Positions 8,095-16,491 of a DNA stretch of 45,202 bases are shown piece by piece. Below the pieces are notes generated by a model that was not told the origin of the DNA, made no database searches, and saw only the letters and a program-made list of their open reading frames with translations. The stretch is from contig JACPTI010000049.1 in NCBI GenBank assembly GCA_016192845.1, positions 1 to 45,202 of the forward strand, read 5' to 3'. The stretch's first letter is position 1. The number at the start of each line of letters is the position of its first letter. The translations under genes and the position numbers were made by a program. This DNA comes from Acidobacteriota bacterium (GTDB lineage Bacteria; Acidobacteriota; Vicinamibacteria; Vicinamibacterales; UBA2999).

Positions 8095-8211
8095 GACTGC
8101 GGCGGCTGACGCGCCCGTTGTCGGTCCTTGTCTGGAGCGGTCGAGGGGCAGTGACGCATTGCTGATCTGAAACGGACTTGCTTGAAGCGTCAGACGACAA
8201 AGGGGGTGTCG

Positions 8212-8778
8212 ATGAGGATTACCGTTCCCGTGCCCGTGCTGGCAATGGTTTCCCTTTTCTGCCTTGCGGCGCCGGTCGCGGCCCAGGACGTACCGGTGGA
8301 AATCGCGGGCGGATACGCCTTCGTGAGGTTCCAGGACCAGGACGGGGTTCCGTTCGAGAACGTTCCCGCCGGCTGGTTTGCATCCAGCGCTGTCGAGATC
8401 AGCGATTGGCTGGCCATCGCTGGCGAGGTCAGCGGCCACTACAAGAAGGAAGAAGCGTTTGGGTTTGAATCCGACCTGGACACCTACACCTTCCTGGGCG
8501 GCGTCCGTTACTACCGGCGACTGGCGCGGCTCACGCCGTTCGGTCAGTTTCTCGTGGGCGGCGCGTGGTCGAAGGGCGAGGTCAGGGCGCTCCGCTTCAT
8601 GGAGAGAGGGACCGATTTCGCCATTCAGCCAGGTGGCGGCGTGGATGTCCGCCTGACCAACCGGCTGTCGGCGAGAGCGGCGGCGCACTGGCTGCGCATC
8701 ATGCCTGCCGATGACAGAGAGGACACCGACGCGTTTCGGTTGGACGCTGGGATCGTCATCCGATTCGGGTCGACATAG
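8212..8778 (+). CDS. Small outer-membrane beta-barrel protein
   Basis: A 188-residue exported protein. ATG 8212 gives a signal peptide ending APVAAQD. The mature part has alternating aromatic/hydrophobic strands with turns (EIAGGYAFVRF, TFLGGVRYYRRL, TPFGQFLVGGAWS, FRLDAGIVIRFGS) and ends with a strand of the outer-membrane type, as in the OmpW/OMP_b-brl class of 8-stranded barrels. No catalytic motif is seen. The location between a PilZ gene and the copper oxidase suggests a surface or periplasmic partner, but there is no direct evidence. Confidence 0.7.
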   Translation: MRITVPVPVLAMVSLFCLAAPVAAQDVPVEIAGGYAFVRFQDQDGVPFENVPAGWFASSAVEISDWLAIAGEVSGHYKKEEAFGFESDLDTYTFLGGVRYYRRLARLTPFGQFLVGGAWSKGEVRALRFMERGTDFAIQPGGGVDVRLTNRLSARAAAHWLRIMPADDREDTDAFRLDAGIVIRFGST

Positions 8779-8858
8779 CGACGCGGGAAGGGGGAGCGCG
8801 TCACAGGGCTGTCCGCGCGCTTCCGTGAGCGACGCCTGAGTGAAAGGAGCGCATGAGC

Positions 8859-9887
8859 ATGGCAAGAGTCGACCTTTCGGAACTTGCGCGAGCGTTGTCG
8901 CGTCGTGACCTCCTCAAGGGTGCGGCGGGCGGCGCCGCCCTGGCGGCAACCCGCGGCGGCGGGAACACGCTGCTCACGGGCGCAGCCGGAGGCGCCGCCG
9001 CGCTGCTGGCAAGCAGCGCGGGGGAGGCCCTGGCCCAAGGTGTACGTTCATACACGCTTACAGCGTCGGCGGTGAACTGGACCGTCGGGGGACGCATAAC
9101 GGTACCCGCATACGCCTACAGCCTGAACGGGGGGGCTCCGACAGTCCCAGGGCCAACGATCCGCGCGACCGCTGGTGAAACGCTTCAAATCACGGTCGTA
9201 AACAGATTGGCCGTTCCAACGACCGTGCACTGGCACGGAGTTCATGCGATACCGAATGGCATGGATGGCGTCCCTGCGGTCACGCAGGAGCCGATCCCGC
9301 CCGGTGGATCGTTCGCGTACAGGTTTCCCGCGCCGCCGCCAGGAACCTATGTCTATCATTCGCACGTCGACGTCGCGGTCCAAGTTCCCAGGGGACTCTA
9401 TGGTCTATTGGTCGTTGATGACCCCAAGCCGGGGGTGAGGACCGCAGTTCCCTGGAGGCGGGACGCCAGCGAGCGTCGCTACGACCGGGAATATCCTCTG
9501 GTCCTCGGGGATATACAGGATGCTGTGGGAAACGCGTATCACATCATCAACGGAAAGACGTTTTACGGCCTGGCAGCGGTCAGCGAACCTGCAAACCAGG
9601 GCCGCCTCGTCTTCTCGATGAATCGAGGGGAGCGAGTGCTCTTTCGGGCCTGGAACGCCAGCGCTGCGGAGACGCATCCGATGCATACCCATGGGATGGC
9701 GTTTGCCGTTGTCGCGGCCGATGGAATGGATCTGGAGGTTCCCGTTCGCAGACACAACATGGGCATCGACCCCGGCGAAGGGTACGACATCATCGCTCAT
9801 GCCGACAACCCTGGTGTCTGGGTCTTCCACTGCCACAACCTGCACCATGCCGTCAACGGCATGATTGCTGTGAACGTCGTGTCGTGA
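8859..9887 (+). CDS. Tat-exported two-domain multicopper oxidase
   Basis: About 342 residues. ATG 8859 is preferred over 8853 because AAGGAG (8844-8849) is nine bases upstream. A twin-arginine signal (SRRDLLKG) precedes a long Ala/Gly hydrophobic stretch ending ALAQG. Two cupredoxin domains follow. The four copper-binding blocks, numbered from 8853, are HWHG (H126, H128), YHSH (H169, H171), HPMHTHG (H275, H278, H280) and HCHNLHHAVNGM (H326, C327, H328, H332, M337), so type 1, 2 and 3 sites can all be built. The type 1 Cys lies in the second domain, with Met as axial ligand. It probably oxidises a metal or phenolic substrate in the periplasm, likely as a homotrimer like other two-domain laccases (family knowledge). 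It lies directly upstream of the NirK-like gene. Confidence 0.9.
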   Translation: MARVDLSELARALSRRDLLKGAAGGAALAATRGGGNTLLTGAAGGAAALLASSAGEALAQGVRSYTLTASAVNWTVGGRITVPAYAYSLNGGAPTVPGPTIRATAGETLQITVVNRLAVPTTVHWHGVHAIPNGMDGVPAVTQEPIPPGGSFAYRFPAPPPGTYVYHSHVDVAVQVPRGLYGLLVVDDPKPGVRTAVPWRRDASERRYDREYPLVLGDIQDAVGNAYHIINGKTFYGLAAVSEPANQGRLVFSMNRGERVLFRAWNASAAETHPMHTHGMAFAVVAADGMDLEVPVRRHNMGIDPGEGYDIIAHADNPGVWVFHCHNLHHAVNGMIAVNVVS

Positions 9888-9941
9888 TGTGGCGCGAACA
9901 TGAAGCAAACCGAAAGCTCGAAATCAACAGCGAGGAAGCTA

Positions 9942-10967
9942 ATGGAGAGAAGAAGTCTGTCCTTCGTGTGGAGTCGTTCCCGGTGGGTCCTCATTCTCGT
10001 GGCCTGCCTGAGCGTGAGAGAGGCCATCGCCCAGGACATTGCGAGAGGGCCCGACGAATTGCCATCGTATGGCGTCTACAACACCACCATAACAATGACC
10101 GCTCAGGACTTTACAGCCGACCAGTACGCAATTGCCCCCGGCGAGCCGTTTCGGTATTACACCTTCAACGGCAAGACTCCCGGGCCATTTATCAGGGGGA
10201 GGGTGGGCGATACGCTCACGATTACCCTCGTAAACACCCAGGCAAGAACCCACTCGATCGACTTGCATGCGTTGAAGTGGCCCGGGGGAGGATCCGTAGT
10301 CCTCAGGGCGGCGGGGGGACAGACCGTAAGGATGTCTATTCCGCTCCTCCGGCCAGGTCTGTTCGTCTATCACTGCGCGGCGGACGGCTTACCGGAGAGC
10401 ATGATCCATCACATAAACAACGGGATGTACGGCTTGATCCTGGTCGAGCCGAGCAGCGGCCCATTCCGTGAACTTCTCGATACGAGACGTCCAAAGGAAT
10501 TCTATGTCATGCAGGGCGACGTGTACGGGACGGGCACACGGGAGTCCTTATACCCTGCGATCGACCAAGAAGCTCCCAGCCATGTGATATTCAATGGGAG
10601 GAGAGGGTCACTGCTCCCAGCTGGTCTCGGCGCCCTTTTTGGGCGCACGGTTCCACAAGGCGACCCGGGTTATCTCCCTGGTGCTCCCCTTCTGGTCAAT
10701 GCCGGGGATGACGTGGTCATTTACTTCGGAAATGCCGGGGTCAACAAGAACTCGAATTTTCACATCGTTGGTGAGATTTTCGACAATGTCTTCGTCGAGG
10801 GGGACCTGGTTTCGCCGCCCGCAAAGTACGTCCAGACGACGAACGTCCCGGTTGCGGGGGCCGTAGCGGTACATTTCCAAAATGTGCAGCCGGGGGCCTA
10901 TCTCCTGGTGGATCATGCACTTGGTCGCGCGCTAAAAGGGGCTTTGGGCGTCCTCGTCGCACGGTAG
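9942..10967 (+). CDS. NirK-like copper protein (copper nitrite reductase family)
   Basis: A 341-residue exported protein. ATG 9942 follows GAGGAAG at a good spacing; an in-frame ATG at 9900 lacks one. A signal peptide ends near EAIAQD. Two cupredoxin domains show the full NirK ligand set, numbered from 9942: T1 H104, C145, H157, M162; T2 H109, H144 and H325 (LVDHAL); catalytic D107 (HSIDLH) and H274 (NFHIVGEIFD). The loop between the T1 Cys and His (CAADGLPESMIHH) is three residues longer than the usual CAPxGMVPWH spacing. It most likely reduces nitrite to NO in the periplasm, but the altered loop near the T1 site may change the electron donor or activity. It follows the multicopper oxidase by 54 bp and is probably co-transcribed with it. 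Confidence 0.85.
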   Translation: MERRSLSFVWSRSRWVLILVACLSVREAIAQDIARGPDELPSYGVYNTTITMTAQDFTADQYAIAPGEPFRYYTFNGKTPGPFIRGRVGDTLTITLVNTQARTHSIDLHALKWPGGGSVVLRAAGGQTVRMSIPLLRPGLFVYHCAADGLPESMIHHINNGMYGLILVEPSSGPFRELLDTRRPKEFYVMQGDVYGTGTRESLYPAIDQEAPSHVIFNGRRGSLLPAGLGALFGRTVPQGDPGYLPGAPLLVNAGDDVVIYFGNAGVNKNSNFHIVGEIFDNVFVEGDLVSPPAKYVQTTNVPVAGAVAVHFQNVQPGAYLLVDHALGRALKGALGVLVAR

Positions 10968-10997
10968 AGGCGGCAGGCGCAATCTGGGGAAGAACAG

Positions 10998-11204
10998 ATG
11001 CGCGCGAACCATGCGTGCCGAGTCTTTGTACTCCTATGCTTCATGTGCTTCTTCGCAGTTCCCGAGGTGTGGGCTCAGGCTGAAGGTGTTGTGCGTGGCC
11101 AGGTACTGGCCGCGGCGGATGGATCGGCGGTTGCGCAGGCCTCAATGACGCTCTCATCGGTGTCTGGTGACACGGTCAGGAGCAGTACTGACGCCGCGGG
11201 TTGA
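10998..11204 (+). pseudogene. 5' stub of an exported CarboxypepD_reg/TonB-receptor-like protein
   Basis: 68 codons only. It has a signal peptide (MRANHACRVFVLLCFMCFFA...EVWAQA), then GVVRGQVLAAADGSAVAQAS, the first strands of a carboxypeptidase-regulatory-like (Ig-like) domain. In Acidobacteriota such domains typically open large TonB-dependent receptors (family knowledge). A TGA at 11202-11204 ends the frame in the first domain and no continuation is found in the next 250 bp, which hold repeats. It looks like a remnant of a large outer-membrane receptor once linked to the copper-protein genes. It could instead be a genuine short secreted protein. Confidence 0.6.
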
Positions 11205-11370
11205 TGTTCGGTTCGCTTGCCCAATCGGATCGATTCCTCAGTCCGCCCGACCCGCAGGCGATTCACGACCGCGGCCGAGGCGCTCACCTGTTCGTCAGTA
11301 TTCGATCCCGCGGCTGATCTCCGCGACGGCGACAGCCCGCTTCTGAAACGCTTGATTCATAGGCTGGCGC

Positions 11371-11440
11371 GTTGGTGGTTGGTGGTTGGTGGTTGGTGAA
11401 GAAATTGCCATCGCCAATGCGAAATCGGTGGCAATTCTTG
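11371..11440 (+). repeat. GGTTGGT heptamer repeat and adjacent hairpin
   Basis: Four tandem copies of GGTTGGT (about 11371-11398) are followed by an imperfect inverted repeat: GAAATTGCCATCG opposite CGGTGGCAATTCTT (11400-11438). The whole 11205-11454 stretch contains no other feature. It lies between the receptor stub and coaE, which converge. Confidence 0.7.
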
Positions 11441-11473
11441 CTACCAGCTACCGGCTACCAGCTACCGGCTAGC
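11441..11473 (-). repeat. GGTAGCC-family repeat at the 3' end of coaE
   Basis: On the minus strand it reads GCTAGCCGGTAGCTGGTAGC and continues. It encodes the last five residues of CoaE (LAGSW) and its TAG stop. Same family as 5567-5636 and 12057-12088. Confidence 0.85.
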
Positions 11474-12054
11474 GCCGAGAAAACCGTTCGGATCCGCCGA
11501 TCCGTCTCCTCGAACGACCCGTCCGTGCGGATCACATGGTCGGCGCGCCGGACCTTCTCGTCGATCGGCAGCTGCGCGGCAATGCGCTGCCGCGCCTCCG
11601 GCTCCGGTAACCCATCGCGTTTCATCACGCGGCGGAGCTGCGTTTCCGGCGTGCAGGCCGCGACAATGACGGCATCGAAATCGCCTTCGCGGCCGACTTC
11701 GTACAGCAGCGGGATGTCGGCCATCGCGAATCGATGGCGCGAGGGGTCGCGGGAGGCGAACCACTGCTCCATCGCCCGGCGCACCTCGGGATGGACGATG
11801 GCCTCGAGCGTCTTCCGGGCCTCGGGGTCGGCAAACACGATCCCGGCGAGCTTCTGGCGATCGAGCGCGCCGCGATCGTCGAGCACGTCGCGCCCGAAAC
11901 GGTCGACGACGGCCGCGAGACCGGGCGTACCGGGCGCCACCGCCTCGCGCGCCAGCACGTCGGAGTCGATCGTCGGGACGCCCAGCACCTCGAACCTGGC
12001 GCGCACGTAGCTCTTCCCGGTGGCGATGCCGCCGGTCAGGGCGATGCGGCGCAC
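11455..12054 (-). CDS. coaE: Dephospho-CoA kinase
   Basis: A 199-residue kinase that phosphorylates the 3'-hydroxyl of dephospho-CoA, the last step of CoA synthesis. The P-loop is LTGGIATGKS at the N-terminus; the typical DSDVLAREAV, LYEVGRE and C-terminal RRADHVI segments follow. GTG at 12052-12054 is chosen because it gives MRRIALTGGI as in the family; a GTG at 12070-12072 would add six residues (VVAGSR) encoded by a GGTAGCC repeat. The last residues, ALAGSW, and the stop come from the same repeat family. It is directly downstream of folD on the same strand. Confidence 0.93.
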   Translation of the reverse strand: MRRIALTGGIATGKSYVRARFEVLGVPTIDSDVLAREAVAPGTPGLAAVVDRFGRDVLDDRGALDRQKLAGIVFADPEARKTLEAIVHPEVRRAMEQWFASRDPSRHRFAMADIPLLYEVGREGDFDAVIVAACTPETQLRRVMKRDGLPEPEARQRIAAQLPIDEKVRRADHVIRTDGSFEETDRRIRTVFSALAGSW

Positions 12055-12056
12055 AC

Positions 12057-12088
12057 GGCTACCGGCTACCACCTACCAGCTACCGGCC
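12057..12088 (-). repeat. GGTAGCC-family repeat between folD and coaE
   Basis: On the minus strand it encodes the C-terminal LAGSW and stop of FolD, then continues as GGTGGTAGCCGGTAGCC up to the coaE start. It fills the whole intergenic space. Confidence 0.85.
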
Positions 12089-13008
12089 AGTCGCGCCTGC
12101 GCCGCCCGCAACGTGTTTCTCATCAGCATCGTGACGGTCAACGGACCGACGCCGCCGGGGACCGGCGTCAGCGCGCCGGCCACGTCGGCGACCTCCGGAT
12201 GCACGTCGCCCACGAGCACCGAGCCGCGCTCGCGGAAGCGGGCCAGCTTCGGGTGCTCCTCGGGAAACAGCGAAGCCGCCACCGCGCTGTCGGTCACAGT
12301 GTTCATGCCGACGTCGACGACGGTCGCGCCCGGTTTCACGAACGCCTTCGTAACGAGCCCGGCCCGGCCAACGGCCGCCACGACGATGTCCGCCTCACGG
12401 CAGACCCCGGCCAGGTCCGGCGTCTTCGAGTGGCAGACGGTCACCGTGGCGTCGCGCTGGAGCAGCAGGAGCGCCATCGGCTTCCCCACAATGTCGCTGC
12501 GGCCGATGACGCACGCCCGCCGGCCGGCGATCGGAATGCCCTCACGCACGAGGAGCTCGATGATGCCCGACGGCGTGCACGCCACCAGCGCGGGACGCCC
12601 CTGCACCATGCGGCCGACGTTGGCGGGCGTGAAGCCGTCGACGTCCTTCTCCGGTGCAATCGCGTCGAAGACGCGCGAGGCCGCGTCCGGCCCGAGTACC
12701 TTCGGCAGCGGCGACTGGACGAGGATGCCGTCGTGCGCGTCGCTCCGATTGAGCCGCTCGACCAGCGCGAGGACGTCGGCGAGCGACGCTGACTCGGGCA
12801 GCCGCTCGAGGTCGGCGCGGAACCCGACGTCGCTGCCCGCCTTGAGCTTGTTGCGGACGTACACCTCGGAGGCCGGGTGGTGGCCGACGAGGACGATGGC
12901 GAGACCGGGCGGGCGTCCCTGCCGCCGCGTGAAGTCCGCCACCTGTGGGGTAATCTCCCGTTGGATCTGCCTGGCCAGCGCCTGGCCATCCAGCAGCCGC
13001 GCAGTCAT
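12073..13008 (-). CDS. folD: Bifunctional methylenetetrahydrofolate dehydrogenase/cyclohydrolase
   Basis: A 311-residue FolD, which interconverts 5,10-methylene-, methenyl- and 10-formyl-tetrahydrofolate using NADP. Visible signatures are VGHHPASEVYVRNKLKAG (with the catalytic Lys), DGILVQSPLPK, PEKDVDGF, CVIGRSDIVGKPM and the C-terminal TPVPGGVGPLTVTML. The ATG at 13008 is preferred over the GTG two codons upstream. The extreme C-terminus RLAGSW matches the repeat-encoded tail of CoaE, beyond the conserved fold. It is transcribed toward coaE, and divergent from the APC permease 60 bp away. Confidence 0.95.
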   Translation of the reverse strand: MTARLLDGQALARQIQREITPQVADFTRRQGRPPGLAIVLVGHHPASEVYVRNKLKAGSDVGFRADLERLPESASLADVLALVERLNRSDAHDGILVQSPLPKVLGPDAASRVFDAIAPEKDVDGFTPANVGRMVQGRPALVACTPSGIIELLVREGIPIAGRRACVIGRSDIVGKPMALLLLQRDATVTVCHSKTPDLAGVCREADIVVAAVGRAGLVTKAFVKPGATVVDVGMNTVTDSAVAASLFPEEHPKLARFRERGSVLVGDVHPEVADVAGALTPVPGGVGPLTVTMLMRNTLRAAQARLAGSW

Positions 13009-13067
13009 GTGCACCCATTCTAGGGCACCCCACCGCGCAAAGTCCGCGCGCCGGGGACCCCGCTACA

Positions 13068-14561
13068 ATGACGGCCATGCTGCCTGCGCGCCAAGTCGAC
13101 GCTACTGAGCAACTCGACACCGAGTTCACGCGCGGTCTCGGGCTGTTCGACTCCACGATGGTCGTGGCCGGCTCGATGATCGGATCGGGCATCTTCATCG
13201 TCTCGGCGGCGATGGCGCGGCAGCTCGCGAGCCCGGGGTGGCTGCTGGCGGCATGGATCGTCACCGGCATCCTCACGATCACCGCCGCGCTCGCCTATGG
13301 CGAGCTGGCCGCGATGATGCCGCGCGCCGGCGGCCAGTATGTCTACCTGCGCGAGGCGTACTCGCCGCTCTGGGGCTTCCTCTACGGCTGGACGCTCTTC
13401 ATGGTGATCCAGACCGGCACGATTGCCGCCGTCGCGGTGGCGTTCGCCCGCTATTCCGGCGTGCTCGTCCCGTGGATTGCCGAGGATCGCTACCTCGTGG
13501 CGCCGCTGCACGTCTCAGCCGGCTACGCCGTCTCGCTGTCGACCAACCAGCTCGTCGCCGTCGCGATGATCGCGCTGCTGACCTGGACGAACACCCGCGG
13601 CCTCGAGTACGGCAAGGTCGTGCAGAACACCTTCACGACCGTGAAAACCGGCGCGCTCATCGGCCTGATCGCCGTCGGCGTGCTGCTCGGGTGGAACGCG
13701 GAGGCGGTGGGAGCGAACTTCGGGAACCTCTGGGAACCCCGCGGCTACGACGCGATCGCCGAAAGTGTGTCCGTCGCGACGGCCCACGGCGTGTTCGTGG
13801 CCCTCTGCGTGGCGCAGACCGGGTCGCTCTTCTCCGCCGATGCCTGGAACAACATCACGTTCACCGCGGGCGAGGTGAAGGATCCGCGCCGGAATATCCC
13901 GCTCTCGCTCGCCTTCGGCACCATGATCGTCATCACGCTGTACGTGCTCGCGAACGTCGCCTATCTGGTGACGCTCCCGCTGGAGGCCATTCAGCAGGCG
14001 CCCGCCGATCGCGTGGCGACGTCCACGCTCGAGGCGATCTTTCCGGGCGCCGGCGTCGCCCTGATGGCGCTCGCCATCGTCATTTCCACCTTCGGCTGCA
14101 ACAACGGGCTGATCCTGGCCGGCGCCCGCGCGTACTACGCGATGGCGCGCGACCGGCTCTTCTTTGCGGGCGCCGGACGGCTCAACGCGGCACGCGTCCC
14201 GGCCTGGGGCCTCGCACTGCAGGGCGTATGGGCGGCGTTCCTCGTGCTGCCGCGCACGTACGACGCCGCCAGCGCGCGGTACGGCAACGTCTACGGCAAC
14301 CTGCTCGACTACGTCGTCTCGGCCGCGCTCCTCTTCTACATCCTCACGATCGCCGGGGTGTTCCGCCTGCGCGTGACACGACCCGACACCCCGCGCCCGT
14401 ACCGTGCCTTCGGATACCCCGTCGTCCCGGCGCTGTACATCGCAGGCGCCGCGGCCATCCTGATCGTCCTGCTGGTCTACCGGCCGGCAACGACCTGGCC
14501 CGGGTTCCTCATCGTGCTGCTGGGCGTGCCGGTGTTTGTCTGGATACGGCGGTCCGGCTGA
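13068..14561 (+). CDS. APC-superfamily amino acid permease
   Basis: A 497-residue inner-membrane transporter with about 12 predicted helices. The first helix carries the APC unwound-helix motif GSMIGSGIFI, and GGQYVYLREAYSPLWGFLYG is the conserved helix 3 region of LAT/AAT-type carriers. FGCNNGLILAGARAYYAMAR is the helix 8 region. The substrate is probably an amino acid, transported by proton symport or exchange; specificity cannot be read. ATG 13068 or 13077 could be the start. It lies tail to tail with the next permease. Confidence 0.88.
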   Translation: MTAMLPARQVDATEQLDTEFTRGLGLFDSTMVVAGSMIGSGIFIVSAAMARQLASPGWLLAAWIVTGILTITAALAYGELAAMMPRAGGQYVYLREAYSPLWGFLYGWTLFMVIQTGTIAAVAVAFARYSGVLVPWIAEDRYLVAPLHVSAGYAVSLSTNQLVAVAMIALLTWTNTRGLEYGKVVQNTFTTVKTGALIGLIAVGVLLGWNAEAVGANFGNLWEPRGYDAIAESVSVATAHGVFVALCVAQTGSLFSADAWNNITFTAGEVKDPRRNIPLSLAFGTMIVITLYVLANVAYLVTLPLEAIQQAPADRVATSTLEAIFPGAGVALMALAIVISTFGCNNGLILAGARAYYAMARDRLFFAGAGRLNAARVPAWGLALQGVWAAFLVLPRTYDAASARYGNVYGNLLDYVVSAALLFYILTIAGVFRLRVTRPDTPRPYRAFGYPVVPALYIAGAAAILIVLLVYRPATTWPGFLIVLLGVPVFVWIRRSG

Positions 14562-14626
14562 ACGGTCCGGCTGATGCCGGACGCCACCGATGCCGATCCA
14601 GGCCCGGTTACACGAGGCGGACCCGG

Positions 14627-16333
14627 CTAGAGCGCCCGGCCTCTTCCCAGATGCGCGAGACTCAACCCTCCAATTATCACGGAGACGCCGAGGGTGATGA
14701 TGCTGAGCCCCAACCGGTCGGCGATCTGCGGCGTTACCTCAACGCCCACGCGGCTCGTCAGCGCGTCGAGCTCGCTCCAGCGCGCCAGCGCCTCGTTGGT
14801 GACCCCCCATTCGGTCAGCAGCGCCAGCACCACGATCGCCGCGCCGTTGAAGAGCAGCAGGTAGCCCGCAATCGTCAGCGTATTGCCAAGGTTCTCGAGC
14901 CGGGTGCGCGCCGCCGCCTCGCCCGGGTCGGCCAGCGGGCTGTGCGTGCGGCCGTAGAACCAGTAGATGAGCATGCCGATATCGAGCCAGACGAGGAGGC
15001 GGACCCATGTCATCACCGACAGGCTCAGCATCAGATAGAGACACGAGACGACGCCGAGTACCGGAATCACCGAACCGCCCGGCACCCTGAACGGCCGGTG
15101 CGCGTCCGGCCGCGCGATGCGCAGCACGATCACGGCCATGCAGACGACGACGAAGGCGAACAGGGTGCCGATGCTCGTCATTTCGCCGACGACCTGGATC
15201 GGCACGAGGGCGGCGGTGATTGCCACGATGACGCAGGTGATGATCGTGGTGATGTACGGCGTCTGGAACCGCGGGTGCACCTTGCTCACGCCAGGCGGGA
15301 GCAGGCCGTCTCGGCTCATCGAGAAGAAGATCCGCGGCTGGCTCATCAACATCACGAGCAGCACGCTCGTGATCCCCGCCACGGCGCCGGCCGATACGAG
15401 CCCCGCTGCCCAGTCCTGGTTGATGACCGACAGGGCGTACGCCACCGGGGCGTTGAGGAACTGCGCGTTGTCGCGGTACTCCACGACCGGAATGATGCCG
15501 CTCAGCACCACCGCCACCGCCACGTAGAGAACCGTGCAGATCACCAGCGAGGTGATGATGCCGATCGGCAGGTCGCGCCGCGGATTCTTCGCCTCCTCGG
15601 CCGTCGTCGACACCGCGTCGAAGCCGATGTAGGCGAAAAAGACGACCGCCGCGCCCGTCATGACGCCCGACCAGGCGTACGGCATGAACGGCGTCCAGTT
15701 CTCCGGCTGCACGTACCAGGCGCCCGCGGCAAGGAAGAAGAGCACCGCCGCCACCTTGATGGCGACCATCGCGGCGTTGAAGCGGGCGCTCTCGCGGATA
15801 CCGACGACGAGCAGAATCATGATGAGCAGCACGATGATCATCGCGGGCAGATTGATCACCGCGCCGGGCGCCGCCGCGGGCGCCGCCGTCATCCAGGCCG
15901 GCAGCCCGATGCCGAAGCCGGCCAGGATGCGCTGGAAGTAGCCGCTCCAGCCGATCGCCACCGTCATCGAGCCGACTGCGTACTCGAGGATCAGATCCCA
16001 GCCGATCATCCAGGCGAAGATCTCGCCGAGCGTCGCGTACGCATACGTGTAGGCGCTGCCGGCGATCGGAATCATCGCGGCGAACTCCGCATAGCAGAGC
16101 GCCGCGAACGCGCACGCGAGGCCGGCGGCCATGTAGGAGACCGCGATGGCGGGGCCGGCCTGATTGGCCGCCGCGGTGCCGGTCAACACGAAAATCCCCG
16201 TACCGATGATGGCGCCGATGCCGAGCAGCGTCAGGTCCAACGCCGTCAGCGTGCGACGGAGCGCCTTGCCGCCGCGCTCGACGTCGCCCACGAGCTGCTC
16301 GATCGACTTGGTCTTCAGCAGGTTTGAATCCAT
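14627..16333 (-). CDS. Cationic-amino-acid-transporter-type APC permease
   Basis: A 568-residue permease of the CAT/YfnA branch. The N-terminal soluble segment LLKTKSIEQLVGDVERGGKA precedes LLGIGAIIGTGIFVLTG, the first helix with the substrate-binding GxG. FAYIGFDAVSTTAEEAKNP (helix 6-7 loop) is the hallmark of this branch. About 14 helices are expected, two more than LAT-type carriers, in line with the extra length. The substrate is not determined. It is convergent with the preceding permease gene, 65 bp apart; the two are different subfamilies, not a duplication. Confidence 0.9.
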   Translation of the reverse strand: MDSNLLKTKSIEQLVGDVERGGKALRRTLTALDLTLLGIGAIIGTGIFVLTGTAAANQAGPAIAVSYMAAGLACAFAALCYAEFAAMIPIAGSAYTYAYATLGEIFAWMIGWDLILEYAVGSMTVAIGWSGYFQRILAGFGIGLPAWMTAAPAAAPGAVINLPAMIIVLLIMILLVVGIRESARFNAAMVAIKVAAVLFFLAAGAWYVQPENWTPFMPYAWSGVMTGAAVVFFAYIGFDAVSTTAEEAKNPRRDLPIGIITSLVICTVLYVAVAVVLSGIIPVVEYRDNAQFLNAPVAYALSVINQDWAAGLVSAGAVAGITSVLLVMLMSQPRIFFSMSRDGLLPPGVSKVHPRFQTPYITTIITCVIVAITAALVPIQVVGEMTSIGTLFAFVVVCMAVIVLRIARPDAHRPFRVPGGSVIPVLGVVSCLYLMLSLSVMTWVRLLVWLDIGMLIYWFYGRTHSPLADPGEAAARTRLENLGNTLTIAGYLLLFNGAAIVVLALLTEWGVTNEALARWSELDALTSRVGVEVTPQIADRLGLSIITLGVSVIIGGLSLAHLGRGRAL

Positions 16334-16491
16334 TGGGCGCGATTATACGTTGATGCGATCCCTCTTGCGCCCGTCGGTGCAATTCCTCTGACGCTCGTCG
16401 CTGCGATTCCCGCTACGCCGTCGGTGCGATAAGCTTCGCCCTCGGTGCCAGCGTGGTCAGTTGATCGGTGCGAGGCGGCGGAGCTCGTCAG

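Noticed and set aside
13238..16327. A 1029-codon open frame on the plus strand across both permease genes
   Set aside because: It is Arg/His/Asp-rich shadow coding caused by high GC; the two APC permeases on either strand explain the same DNA.
13068..16333. The two permeases as a recent duplication
   Set aside because: They belong to different APC branches (LAT-type and CAT-type), differ in length and motifs, and are convergent.
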